23,947 bases of DNA. Source: Methylophaga sp. (GTDB lineage Bacteria > Pseudomonadota > Gammaproteobacteria > Nitrosococcales > Methylophagaceae). The position numbers and the translations under genes are program-made. The notes beneath the pieces were generated by a model. That model searched no databases, was not told where the DNA came from, and was given only the letters and a program-made list of their open reading frames with translations. Of this stretch, positions 6,781 through 14,737 are shown piece by piece (within the stretch, counting starts at the first letter, position 1; the number at the start of each line of letters is the position of its first letter). Location of the stretch: NCBI GenBank assembly GCA_007117275.1, contig SKGV01000043.1, positions 1-23,947 of the forward strand, given 5' to 3'.

Positions 6781-8697
6781 ATGGCTAAAATTATTGGAAT
6801 CGATTTGGGTACTACCAACTCATGTGTGGCAGTGTTGGAAGATGGTAAAGCCCGTGTTATCGAAAACAGCGAGGGTGATCGCACCACCCCATCGATTGTT
6901 GCGTTCACAAAAGACAATGAGGTACTGGTCGGTCAATCAGCCAAAAGACAAGCGGTGACCAACCCGAGTAATACGCTTTACGGTATCAAACGTCTGATTG
7001 GTCGCAAGTTTAAGGAAGATGTCGTTCAGCGTGACATCGACATGGTGCCTTTCAAGATTGCTGAAGCCGACAACGGTGATGCCTGGGTTCAGGCCAACGA
7101 TAAAAAAATGGCCCCACCAGAGATTTCTGCGCGTGTCTTGATGAAAATGAAAAAAACCGCTGAAGAATTCCTTGGTGAAGAAGTTACCGAAGCGGTGGTG
7201 ACCGTGCCTGCATACTTCAACGACTCACAACGTCAGGCGACCAAAGATGCCGGTAAGATTGCCGGTCTTGAAGTCAAACGTATCATTAACGAACCGACCG
7301 CTGCAGCACTGGCCTACGGCATGGACAAAAAACGCGGTGATTCGACAGTTGTGGTCTATGACTTGGGTGGCGGCACCTTCGATGTATCAATCATCGAAAT
7401 CGCCGATATTGAAGGTGAGCACCAATTTGAGGTGTTGGCGACCAACGGTGATACCTTCTTGGGCGGTGAAGACTTTGACCAGCGCATCATTGATTTTCTG
7501 GTCAGCGAGTTCAAAAAAGATCAGAGTGTTGATCTGAGCAAGGACCCACTGGCGCTGCAACGACTGAAAGATGCTGCGGAAAAAGCAAAAATTGAGCTGT
7601 CTTCAAGCCAGCAAACCGACATCAACTTGCCTTACATTACCGCCGATGCCAGCGGCCCGAAACACATGGAAATCCGTCTGACGCGTGCCAAGCTGGAATC
7701 GCTGGTTGACGACTTGATTACACGCAGTCTTGAGCCTTGCAAAGTGGCTCTGAAAGATGCTGGTCTGTCTGTTTCTGATATCAATGAAGTTATCCTGGTT
7801 GGTGGTCAGACACGCATGCCTAAAGTGCAAGAAGCCGTTGAGAAATTGTTTGGCAAAGCGCCACGCCGTGATGTAAACCCTGATGAAGCAGTTGCTGTCG
7901 GTGCGGCAATCCAGGCGGCAGTGCTGGCGGGTGACGTTAAAGACGTCCTGTTGCTTGACGTGACGCCACTGAGTCTGGGTATCGAAACCATGGGTGGTGT
8001 GATGACTAAACTGGTTGAGAAAAACACCACAATCCCGACCAAAGCACAGCAGGTTTTTTCAACTGCGGATGATAACCAGCCTGCAGTCACCATTCACGTG
8101 CTGCAAGGTGAGCGTGAAATGGCTTCTGCCAACAAATCATTGGGTCGCTTTGATCTGGCGGATATCCCACCTGCGCCACGTGGTGTTCCTCAAATCGAAG
8201 TGACCTTCGATATTGATGCCAACGGTATCCTTAACGTGTCGGCTAAAGACAAGGCCACCGGTAAGGAACAATCCATTGTCATCAAGGCTTCGAGTGGCTT
8301 GAGTGATGAGGAAGTGGAAAAAATGGTCAAGGACGCAGAAGCGCATGCTGATGAAGATCGCAAATTCCACGAATTGGTCACGGTACGCAACACTGCAGAC
8401 GGGTTGATTCACGCCACCACCAAATCATTGAAAGATTTGGGCGATAAAGTCGATGAGGCAGAGAAAACCGCGATTGAAGCTGCTATCGAAAGCCTGCAAG
8501 AAGCGCTTAAAGGTGAGGACAAAGCGGACATCGAAGCAAAAACCAACACCCTATCAGAAGTGGCTGCCAAATTGGCTGAGCGAGCCTATTCCGAAAATGC
8601 AGAAGCAGGCGATGGTGCGGCTGCAGAGTCAGCGGCAGAGGCGAGTGATGATGTGGTCGACGCGGAATTTGAAGAAGTCAACGACGACAAGAAGTAA
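6781..8697 (+). CDS. dnaK: Molecular chaperone DnaK (Hsp70)
   Basis: ATP-driven chaperone for nascent and stress-damaged proteins; works with DnaJ and GrpE. At 638 residues it equals the length of E. coli DnaK. The ATPase domain shows phosphate loop 1 GIDLGTTNSC (6-15), phosphate loop 2 VYDLGGGTFDVS near 193 and the adenosine motif ILVGGQTRMP near 338. The hydrophobic linker DVLLLDVTPLSLGIE joins it to the substrate-binding beta domain, then the helical lid and an acidic tail ending in EFEEVNDDKK. GGAG lies eight bases before the ATG. Expression is likely heat-induced through the sigma-32 site upstream, and a hairpin behind the gene may reduce readthrough into dnaJ. Confidence 0.99.
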   Translation: MAKIIGIDLGTTNSCVAVLEDGKARVIENSEGDRTTPSIVAFTKDNEVLVGQSAKRQAVTNPSNTLYGIKRLIGRKFKEDVVQRDIDMVPFKIAEADNGDAWVQANDKKMAPPEISARVLMKMKKTAEEFLGEEVTEAVVTVPAYFNDSQRQATKDAGKIAGLEVKRIINEPTAAALAYGMDKKRGDSTVVVYDLGGGTFDVSIIEIADIEGEHQFEVLATNGDTFLGGEDFDQRIIDFLVSEFKKDQSVDLSKDPLALQRLKDAAEKAKIELSSSQQTDINLPYITADASGPKHMEIRLTRAKLESLVDDLITRSLEPCKVALKDAGLSVSDINEVILVGGQTRMPKVQEAVEKLFGKAPRRDVNPDEAVAVGAAIQAAVLAGDVKDVLLLDVTPLSLGIETMGGVMTKLVEKNTTIPTKAQQVFSTADDNQPAVTIHVLQGEREMASANKSLGRFDLADIPPAPRGVPQIEVTFDIDANGILNVSAKDKATGKEQSIVIKASSGLSDEEVEKMVKDAEAHADEDRKFHELVTVRNTADGLIHATTKSLKDLGDKVDEAEKTAIEAAIESLQEALKGEDKADIEAKTNTLSEVAAKLAERAYSENAEAGDGAAAESAAEASDDVVDAEFEEVNDDKK

Positions 8698-8720
8698 TCT
8701 CATCTCGATAACGACCTCGC

Positions 8721-8756
8721 AAACAGGCGTGAAAAAATTCACGCCTGTTTTGCTTG
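8721..8756 (+). terminator. Strong hairpin between dnaK and dnaJ (terminator or attenuator)
   Basis: AAACAGGCGTGAA (8721-8733), loop AAAA, TTCACGCCTGTTT (8738-8750): a perfect 13-base-pair stem followed by the short, interrupted T run TGCTT. It lies 31 bases before the dnaJ start. It may act as a partial terminator that makes dnaK more abundant than dnaJ, as an mRNA processing or stability element, or both. Confidence 0.65.
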
Positions 8757-8780
8757 GATAACAAGAACCAGACAAGACAC

Positions 8781-9893
8781 ATGGCCAAACAAGATTACTA
8801 CGAACTGCTAGGCGTGGCGCGAACGGCAACAGAGGCCGAAATCAAAAAAGCCTATCGTCGCATGGCGATGAAATATCACCCTGACCGCAATCCGGATGAT
8901 AAGGACGCTGAAGCGAAATTCAAAGAAGCCAAAGAAGCCTATGAAGTGCTGTCTGACACTCGCAAGCGATCTGCCTACGATCAATTCGGTCACGCGGGTG
9001 TTGATAACAGTGCCGGAGCAGGTGGTTTCCGAGATGCTGCCGGCGGTTTTAGCGATATCTTTGGTGATGTGTTCAACGACATCTTTGGCGCAGGCGGCAG
9101 ACATCAGAACTATCGCGGTGCTGATCTGCGTTACCGGCTTGAATTAACGCTGGAAGAAGCCGTGGCAGGAACCACGGCCACTATCAGGATTCCAGTTCAT
9201 GTGACCTGTCAAACCTGTGAGGGTACGGGTGCCAAACCTGGCAGCCAGCCAGTCACTTGCACTACCTGTGGCGGGCATGGACAAGTTCGAATTCAGCAAG
9301 GTTTCTTCACGGTGCAGCAAGCTTGTCCACACTGTCACGGTACGGGCAAGATGATTCAGGACCCTTGTGGTGACTGTCATGGCGAGGGCGTGATTCAGCA
9401 GCAAAAAACCTTACAGGTCAAGGTGCCTGCGGGTGTGGATAGCGGTGACAGAATTCGGCTGGCAGGTGAGGGTGAAGCTGGAACCGGTGGTGCGCCAGCG
9501 GGCGATCTGTATGTGGAAGTCTTGGTCAAAGATCACGATGTATTCACTCGAGATGGTAATAACCTGTTTTGCGATGTACCGATAAGTTTTGTCACTGCGA
9601 CATTGGGTGGCGAGGTGGAAGTGCCCACCCTGAATGGAAAAGCCGTGTTGAAAGTGCCGGAAGGCACGCAGACCGGACAGCAGTTCCGCATGCGTTCCAA
9701 AGGGGTTCAGTCGGTTCGAAGTGGTAGTACTGGCGATTTGTTGTGTCGCGTGATCATCGAAACGCCGGTGAAATTATCTAAAAAACAGAAAGAATTGTTA
9801 CAAGCCTTTGACGACACCATGAAGCATGGTAACAATACCCATACCCCTAAACACAGCTCATGGCTTGACGCAGTCAAGCGCTTTTTTGACTAG
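8781..9893 (+). CDS. dnaJ: Chaperone DnaJ (Hsp40)
   Basis: J-domain co-chaperone that delivers clients to DnaK and stimulates its ATPase. 370 residues, full length for the type I family. Domains in order: J domain at 1-70 with HPD at 33-35; Gly/Phe-rich region at about 75-115 (AGGFRDAAGGFSDIFGD); four CxxCxGxG zinc repeats at about 147-200 (CQTCEGTG, CTTCGGHG, CPHCHGTG, CGDCHGEG); then the C-terminal client-binding beta domains. I use the ATG at 8781 (MAKQDYYELLG) and not the upstream TTG at 8754, which lies beside the hairpin and gives an atypical N-terminus. No good ribosome binding site is seen, so its translation may be modest. Confidence 0.98.
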   Translation: MAKQDYYELLGVARTATEAEIKKAYRRMAMKYHPDRNPDDKDAEAKFKEAKEAYEVLSDTRKRSAYDQFGHAGVDNSAGAGGFRDAAGGFSDIFGDVFNDIFGAGGRHQNYRGADLRYRLELTLEEAVAGTTATIRIPVHVTCQTCEGTGAKPGSQPVTCTTCGGHGQVRIQQGFFTVQQACPHCHGTGKMIQDPCGDCHGEGVIQQQKTLQVKVPAGVDSGDRIRLAGEGEAGTGGAPAGDLYVEVLVKDHDVFTRDGNNLFCDVPISFVTATLGGEVEVPTLNGKAVLKVPEGTQTGQQFRMRSKGVQSVRSGSTGDLLCRVIIETPVKLSKKQKELLQAFDDTMKHGNNTHTPKHSSWLDAVKRFFD

Positions 9894-9913
9894 AGGATAG
9901 ATTTGCCAATACG

Positions 9914-9953
9914 GGCTGGCTGAGCTAACTTCTCGCCAGCCTTTTTTATTTTT
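9914..9953 (+). terminator. Intrinsic terminator after dnaJ
   Basis: GGCTGGC (9914-9920) pairs with GCCAGCC (9935-9941) across a 14-base loop and is followed directly by TTTTTTATTTTT. This ends the chaperone transcription unit; dapB starts 23 bases after the T run. Confidence 0.85.
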
Positions 9954-9976
9954 GAAGCGCAAAATAGGATAACTTC

Positions 9977-10786
9977 ATGGCAATACGTATCGCTATCAAT
10001 GGTGCTGCCGGTCGAATGGGACGTTGCCTGATTCAGGCGGTTGAGCAAACGCCTGGCCTTGAGTTGAGTGCCGCACTGGATCGCGCTGATTCATCACTTA
10101 TCGGAGTGGATGCGGGTGAGTTGGCTGGCGTCGGCAAATTAGGCATTCATCTCAGTGCGGAGGTCGCCGACGCGTGTCAAATTTCAGATGTCATCATCGA
10201 CTTTACATTACCCGAGGTCACCCTGGCGTTATTACCTCATTGTGTGTCGCATAAGTGTCGACCAGTGATAGGCACAACAGGCTTTGACAGCGCACAGAAG
10301 CAGGCTATCGAACAAGCAGCAGAGCGTGTGGCAATTTTGCTGGCACCGAATATGAGTGTGGGAGTGAATCTGTCACTGAAATTGCTGGATATTGCCGCGC
10401 GAGTACTCGGTGACAGTGTTGATATTGAAATCATCGAAGCGCATCACCGACACAAAGTCGATGCGCCCTCTGGTACGGCGCTGAGAATGGGTGAAGTGGT
10501 GGCAGATGCCCTGGGTCGAGATCTACAGCAATGTGCAGTGTATGGTCGTGAAGGTCGAACCGGCGAACGTGATCGTCAAACCATTGGCTTTGCAACGGTT
10601 CGTGCCGGTGACGTGGTTGGCGATCACACCGTGCTGTTTGCGGCTGAGGGTGAGCGGCTGGAGATTACCCACAAAGCGTCCAGTCGAATGACCTTTGCCT
10701 TGGGTGCTATGAGGGCCTCAAACTGGCTGATGCAGCATGACTCAGGCCTCTATGATATGCAAGATGTGCTTGATTTAGCTGATTAA
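9977..10786 (+). CDS. dapB: 4-hydroxy-tetrahydrodipicolinate reductase
   Basis: Reduces hydroxytetrahydrodipicolinate with NAD(P)H in the diaminopimelate/lysine pathway. 269 residues, typical length (E. coli 273). The N-terminal Rossmann loop is NGAAGRMGR (8-16). The substrate domain carries EAHHRHKVDAPSGTA, where His157 and Lys160 correspond to the catalytic His159 and Lys163 of E. coli. DFTLPE, GTTGF and APNMSVGVNL are further family signatures. AGGATA lies upstream of the ATG. In many gammaproteobacteria dapB follows dnaJ and is followed by carAB; here carAB is absent and a thioredoxin-fold gene follows. The promoter must lie in or before the dnaJ terminator region; none is obvious. Confidence 0.98.
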   Translation: MAIRIAINGAAGRMGRCLIQAVEQTPGLELSAALDRADSSLIGVDAGELAGVGKLGIHLSAEVADACQISDVIIDFTLPEVTLALLPHCVSHKCRPVIGTTGFDSAQKQAIEQAAERVAILLAPNMSVGVNLSLKLLDIAARVLGDSVDIEIIEAHHRHKVDAPSGTALRMGEVVADALGRDLQQCAVYGREGRTGERDRQTIGFATVRAGDVVGDHTVLFAAEGERLEITHKASSRMTFALGAMRASNWLMQHDSGLYDMQDVLDLAD

Positions 10787-10912
10787 TTCACTGTTGGCCT
10801 GCCGGCTTAGCATTATTATGGCTTGTCTGGTAAGATGGAGGGCTGTAAATAAAAAACGATAACAGTGTTTCATGAGTTCGGGTATGAGACAGCATGATAG
10901 ATGTGAGCAGTT

Positions 10913-11467
10913 ATGGCTTTAGAAACACCGGTTTGTGACTTTGGCTTGCCGGCGATAGAGTTCAAATTGCCGGACACTCAGGGTAAAATCTGGACTCTTG
11001 AAGATTGTCGCGGTGATAACGGCCTCTTGGTTATGTTCATCTGTAATCACTGCCCTTATGTCAAAGCCATTGTGGAACGGCTGGTCAGAGATGCCCGTGA
11101 GTTGCAGCAATACGGTATCAACTCAGTCGCCATCATGGCGAATGACGTGACTGAATACCCCGAAGATTCGTTGGAAAATATGCAGCGCATCGCCGAACAG
11201 GCAGGGTTCAATTTTCCATACCTATACGATGAATCTCAGCAAGTAGCCAAGGCCTATGGTGCGGTATGTACACCAGATTTCTTTGGCTACAATAAAGCAT
11301 TGCAGTTGCAGTACCGTGGGCGTCTTGATGCCAGTAAAAAACAGGCCGCAGAGCCGGGTGTCAGGCGTGATTTGTTTGAAGCCATGAAACAGGTGGCACA
11401 AACAGGCCATGGCCCTGATACACAAATACCGAGTATGGGCTGCTCGATTAAGTGGCGAGCGGCTTGA
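10913..11467 (+). CDS. Thioredoxin-fold protein of the AhpC/TSA (TlpA-like) group
   Basis: 184-residue protein with a thioredoxin fold. The redox motif C44-N-H-C47 (ICNHCPYVK) lies after the first beta strand. The cis-proline loop is GAVCTPDFFGY, with an extra Cys119 before Pro121, and another Cys177 lies in PSMGCSIKW near the end. There is no signal peptide, so it is probably cytoplasmic. Proteins of this type are widespread and annotated as thioredoxin family or redoxin; the partner is unknown. Four cysteines in conserved-looking motifs suggest a thiol oxidoreductase or peroxidase-like role, which is inference. It follows dapB after 126 bases without a recognisable gene and ends 26 bases before tkt, inside a hairpin sequence. 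Confidence 0.85.
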   Translation: MALETPVCDFGLPAIEFKLPDTQGKIWTLEDCRGDNGLLVMFICNHCPYVKAIVERLVRDARELQQYGINSVAIMANDVTEYPEDSLENMQRIAEQAGFNFPYLYDESQQVAKAYGAVCTPDFFGYNKALQLQYRGRLDASKKQAAEPGVRRDLFEAMKQVAQTGHGPDTQIPSMGCSIKWRAA

Positions 11468-11475
11468 ATTTTTTT
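11439..11475 (+). terminator. Weak terminator or attenuator at the end of the thioredoxin-fold gene
   Basis: GCTGCTCG (11439-11446) pairs with CGAGCGGC (11456-11463) with one G-U pair and a 9-base loop. Seven T follow at 11469-11475 after a 5-base gap (TTGAA). The hairpin covers the last codons of the gene. The gap makes it a marginal terminator, and it lies just before the tkt ribosome binding site. Confidence 0.4.
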
Positions 11476-11493
11476 AACAGGAGAATTTAGAAA

Positions 11494-13479
11494 ATGGCTA
11501 CACGCAGACATTTAGCGAATGCCATCCGTGCGTTGAGTATGGATGCAGTACAAAAGGCAAGCTCTGGCCACCCCGGTGCTCCGATGGGTATGGCAGATAT
11601 TGCCGAAGTTTTGTGGAACGATCACTTGAAACACAACCCGACCAATCCGGCCTGGGCTGATAGAGATCGTTTCATCCTGTCTAATGGCCACGGCTCGATG
11701 CTGATTTATTCTCTGCTGCATCTGTCCGGCTACGACCTGCCAATGGACTCCATCAAAAATTTCCGTCAACTGCATTCGCAATGTGCCGGCCATCCTGAAT
11801 ACGGCTACGCGCCAGGCGTAGAAACTACCACTGGCCCTCTGGGTCAGGGCGTCACCAACGGTGTTGGTTTTGCCATGGCTGAAAAACTGCTGGCGGCTCA
11901 ATTCAATCGTCCCGGCCATGAAATTGTCGATCACCATACCTATGTATTCATGGGTGACGGCTGTCTGATGGAAGGTGTTTCTCACGAAGCCTGTGCATTG
12001 GCTGGCACCTGGGGTCTGGGTAAATTGATTGCTTTTTGGGATGACAATAACATCTCTATCGACGGTCATATCGATGGCTGGTACACCGATGATACCGTCA
12101 AGCGTTTTGAAGCCTACGGCTGGCATGTTCAGTCTGTCGACGGTCATGATGCCGATGCTATCAATGCCGCCATTACTGCCGCTAAAGCTGTGAGCGATAA
12201 GCCTTCTCTGATCTGCTGTAAAACCATCATTGGTTTTGGCTCACCTAACAAATCTGCCAGTCACGACTGTCATGGCGCGCCACTGGGTGAAGAAGAAGTT
12301 GCACTGACACGCAAAGAACTTGGTTGGGAGTACGAACCCTTTGTCGTGCCACAAGATGTTTACCAAGGTTGGGACGCGAAAGCCAAAGGCGCCGATGTTG
12401 AAGCTGAATGGAATGCCAAGTTTGAAGCCTATGCTAAGGAATTCCCTGAACTGGCCGCAGAGTTCAAACGTCGTATGGCGGGTGAACTGCCAGCAAATTG
12501 GAAACAAGTGACAGACGCCTTCATTGCGGAAACCAATGAAAAAGCTGAAAACCTGGCATCTCGTCAAGCATCACAGAAAGCGATTGCGGCATTGGCACCT
12601 ACTCTGCCTGAATTCTTGGGTGGTTCAGCTGACTTGACGGGTTCAAACCTGACAAGCTGCTCAAGCTTTACGCATGTGTCTGGTAAAGCGCCTGGTAATT
12701 ACATCTCTTATGGTGTGCGTGAGTTTGGAATGTTCGCCATCATGAACGGTATGGCATTACACGGCGGTCTGCTACCGTATGGTGGTACCTTCCACATGTT
12801 CTCTGACTATGCCAAAAACGCACTGCGTATGGCGGCATTGATGAAACAACGTACCGTTGCTGTGCTGACACATGACTCTATCGGTCAAGGTGAAGATGGT
12901 CCTACACATCAACCAATTGAAAACACTGCCGGTCTGCGATACATCCCGAACATGGATGTCTGGCGTCCTGCAGACTCCGTTGAGGTTGCCGTTGCGTGGG
13001 TTGCTGCGGTTGAGCGTACTGATGGCCCTACCAGTCTGGTGCTGAGCCGTCAGGGTATTCCTGGACGCAAGCATGACGCGAAAGATTTTGAACTGATGCG
13101 CAAAGGTGCTTATGTCCTGTCAGAAGCTAATGGCAGTGCTGACGTGATTCTGATTGCCACAGGTTCCGAAGTGGATCTGGCCGTCAAATCGCAAGAAGCG
13201 CTGGCAGCAGAAGGGGTTAATGCTCGTGTAGTTTCAATGCCTTCTACCAATGTGTTTGATCGTCAAGACCAGGCATACAAAGACAGCGTTCTGACCCCAG
13301 GTGTTAAACGTGTTTCTATCGAAGCAGGTGTGACTGACTTCTGGCGCAAATATGTAGGCTTGGAAGGTGGTACTGTAGGTATTGATACCTTTGGTGAATC
13401 TGCACCGGGTGGCGTACTGATGAAACACTTCGGCTTTACGGTTGAAAACGTAGTGAAAACTGTTAAGTCTGTGCTGTAA
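11494..13479 (+). CDS. tkt: Transketolase
   Basis: Thiamine-diphosphate enzyme that moves two-carbon units between sugar phosphates (pentose phosphate, Calvin or ribulose monophosphate cycles). 661 residues, full length (E. coli 663). Visible features are the active-site histidines in SGHPGAP (His26) and SNGHGS (His66), GPLGQG (114-119), the ThDP-binding motif GDG(154-156)...N185 in WDDNNISIDG, the catalytic Glu in VREFGM at about 408, and HDSIGQGEDGPTHQP. AGGAG lies upstream of the ATG at a good distance. The codon choice looks more uniform than in its neighbours, as expected for a highly expressed gene, but this is a visual impression. A strong terminator follows. Confidence 0.98.
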   Translation: MATRRHLANAIRALSMDAVQKASSGHPGAPMGMADIAEVLWNDHLKHNPTNPAWADRDRFILSNGHGSMLIYSLLHLSGYDLPMDSIKNFRQLHSQCAGHPEYGYAPGVETTTGPLGQGVTNGVGFAMAEKLLAAQFNRPGHEIVDHHTYVFMGDGCLMEGVSHEACALAGTWGLGKLIAFWDDNNISIDGHIDGWYTDDTVKRFEAYGWHVQSVDGHDADAINAAITAAKAVSDKPSLICCKTIIGFGSPNKSASHDCHGAPLGEEEVALTRKELGWEYEPFVVPQDVYQGWDAKAKGADVEAEWNAKFEAYAKEFPELAAEFKRRMAGELPANWKQVTDAFIAETNEKAENLASRQASQKAIAALAPTLPEFLGGSADLTGSNLTSCSSFTHVSGKAPGNYISYGVREFGMFAIMNGMALHGGLLPYGGTFHMFSDYAKNALRMAALMKQRTVAVLTHDSIGQGEDGPTHQPIENTAGLRYIPNMDVWRPADSVEVAVAWVAAVERTDGPTSLVLSRQGIPGRKHDAKDFELMRKGAYVLSEANGSADVILIATGSEVDLAVKSQEALAAEGVNARVVSMPSTNVFDRQDQAYKDSVLTPGVKRVSIEAGVTDFWRKYVGLEGGTVGIDTFGESAPGGVLMKHFGFTVENVVKTVKSVL

Positions 13480-13509
13480 ATCGCAGATTTGATAGGTTTG
13501 TAGTGAACT

Positions 13510-13545
13510 ATGACCAGTGGGTGAAAGCCCACTGGTCATTTTTTT
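13510..13545 (+). terminator. Strong intrinsic terminator between tkt and gap
   Basis: ATGACCAGTGGG (13510-13521) pairs perfectly with CCCACTGGTCAT (13528-13539) around the 6-base loop TGAAAG; seven T run from 13539 to 13545. A 12-base-pair stem with a U tract is a canonical Rho-independent terminator. The gap gene must therefore have its own promoter in 13546-13627; no clean -35/-10 pair is visible there. Confidence 0.93.
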
Positions 13546-13627
13546 GCGATAGATACGTTATGCTGATAACGTTGATGTGTTTAACAGGCGTCAATGATCA
13601 GACTGACTCCGAAAATGAGGACAAGAG

Positions 13628-14626
13628 ATGACTATCAAGGTTGGCATTAACGGCTTTGGTCGAATTGGCCGAATGGCATTGCGTGCGGCGATCAGTGATT
13701 TCACCAACATAGAGGTGGTGGCAATCAACGACCTGCTCGAACCCGACTATCTGGCCTACATGCTTAAATATGATTCTGTGCATGGTCCGTTTGAGGGCCA
13801 TGTCGAAGTCAGAAATGGTCATCTGGACGTGAATGGCAAAACCATTCGTGTCACTGCCGAGCGAGACCCTGCCAACCTGAAATGGGATGAAGTGGCGGTT
13901 GATATTGTGATTGAGTGCACCGGCTTTTTCCTCACCGAACAGTCGTGTCAGGCGCATATCCTGGCTGGGGCTAAAAAAGTAGTGCAATCAGCGCCATCAA
14001 AAGATGACACGCCAATGTTTGTCTATGGTGTCAACCATCAGAGCTATGCGGGTGAGGCAATTGTTTCGGCCGCTTCTTGCACCACTAATGCGCTGGCACC
14101 TGTGGCAAAAGTATTACACGATCAGTTTGGTATCAAACGTGGTCTGATGACCACAGTCCATGCCGCCACAGCATCACAGAAAACGGTTGACGGCCCATCA
14201 ATGAAAGATTGGCGTGGTGGTCGCGGTATTCTGGAAAATATTATTCCATCGTCGACCGGCGCTGCGAAAGCGGTCGGCAAAGTGCTGCCGGCATTAAATG
14301 GCAAATTAACCGGTATGGCATTTCGGGTGCCAACCTCGGATGTCTCTGTGGTTGATCTGACGGTTGAACTGGCGAGTGAAACCAGTTACGAAGCTATCTG
14401 TGCAGCGATGAAAAAAGCCGCCGAAGGTGACCTCAAAAATGTGCTCGGCTACACTGAAGACAGTGTGGTTTCCACCGATTTTCGTGGTCATACAGCGCCT
14501 TCAACGTTTGATGCTGGTGCGGGGATTGCGTTGGATGGTAGCTTTGTTAAAGTCGTTGCCTGGTACGATAACGAGTATGGTTATACCTGCAATATGATGC
14601 GCTTGGTCGAGCATGTCGCTAACTAA
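13628..14626 (+). CDS. gap: Glyceraldehyde-3-phosphate dehydrogenase, type I
   Basis: Converts glyceraldehyde 3-phosphate, NAD+ and phosphate to 1,3-bisphosphoglycerate. 332 residues, typical length. Rossmann motif NGFGRIGR (8-15); INDL with Asp35 after strand 2 favours NAD over NADP; catalytic Cys151 in SAASCTTNALAP; His178 in TTVHAATASQ; phosphate-site SSTGAAKAVGKVLP; C-terminal VAWYDNEYGY. The sequence resembles E. coli GapA rather than NADP-dependent plastid-type enzymes. AGGACAAGAG precedes the ATG. Intrinsic terminators on both sides suggest that gap is transcribed alone despite lying within a carbon-metabolism gene block. Confidence 0.98.
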   Translation: MTIKVGINGFGRIGRMALRAAISDFTNIEVVAINDLLEPDYLAYMLKYDSVHGPFEGHVEVRNGHLDVNGKTIRVTAERDPANLKWDEVAVDIVIECTGFFLTEQSCQAHILAGAKKVVQSAPSKDDTPMFVYGVNHQSYAGEAIVSAASCTTNALAPVAKVLHDQFGIKRGLMTTVHAATASQKTVDGPSMKDWRGGRGILENIIPSSTGAAKAVGKVLPALNGKLTGMAFRVPTSDVSVVDLTVELASETSYEAICAAMKKAAEGDLKNVLGYTEDSVVSTDFRGHTAPSTFDAGAGIALDGSFVKVVAWYDNEYGYTCNMMRLVEHVAN

Positions 14627-14644
14627 GCAACACGAGTCGTCAAT

Positions 14645-14674
14645 AAAGGCTTCTCCTCAGGGGAAGCCTTTTTT
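14645..14674 (+). terminator. Intrinsic terminator between gap and pgk
   Basis: AAAGGCTTCTCC (14645-14656) pairs with GGGGAAGCCTTT (14660-14671) around the loop TCA, with one G-U pair, and six T lie at 14669-14674. It is a canonical terminator 18 bases after the gap stop. Confidence 0.92.
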
Positions 14675-14687
14675 GTTGGTGCAGCGT

Positions 14688-14693
14688 TATAAT
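14688..14693 (+). promoter_or_regulatory. Candidate -10 element for the pgk-pyk-fba unit
   Basis: A perfect TATAAT lies 45 bases before the pgk ATG and just after the gap terminator, where a new promoter is expected. No convincing -35 is present at 16-18 bases (that position falls in the terminator), and no TG extension precedes it. Confidence 0.35.
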
Positions 14694-14737
14694 CAGCCGA
14701 GTGTTCACACAAATAACCGTTGCAATAAGGGGACATC

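Noticed and set aside
10787..10912. Remnant of a carA leader or promoter after dapB
   Set aside because: carA often follows dapB in this class, but neither a carA fragment, a pyrimidine leader hairpin nor a well-spaced -35/-10 pair can be seen.
11512..12147. 211-codon reading frame antisense to tkt
   Set aside because: Antisense shadow of a highly conserved coding sequence with no recognisable protein features.
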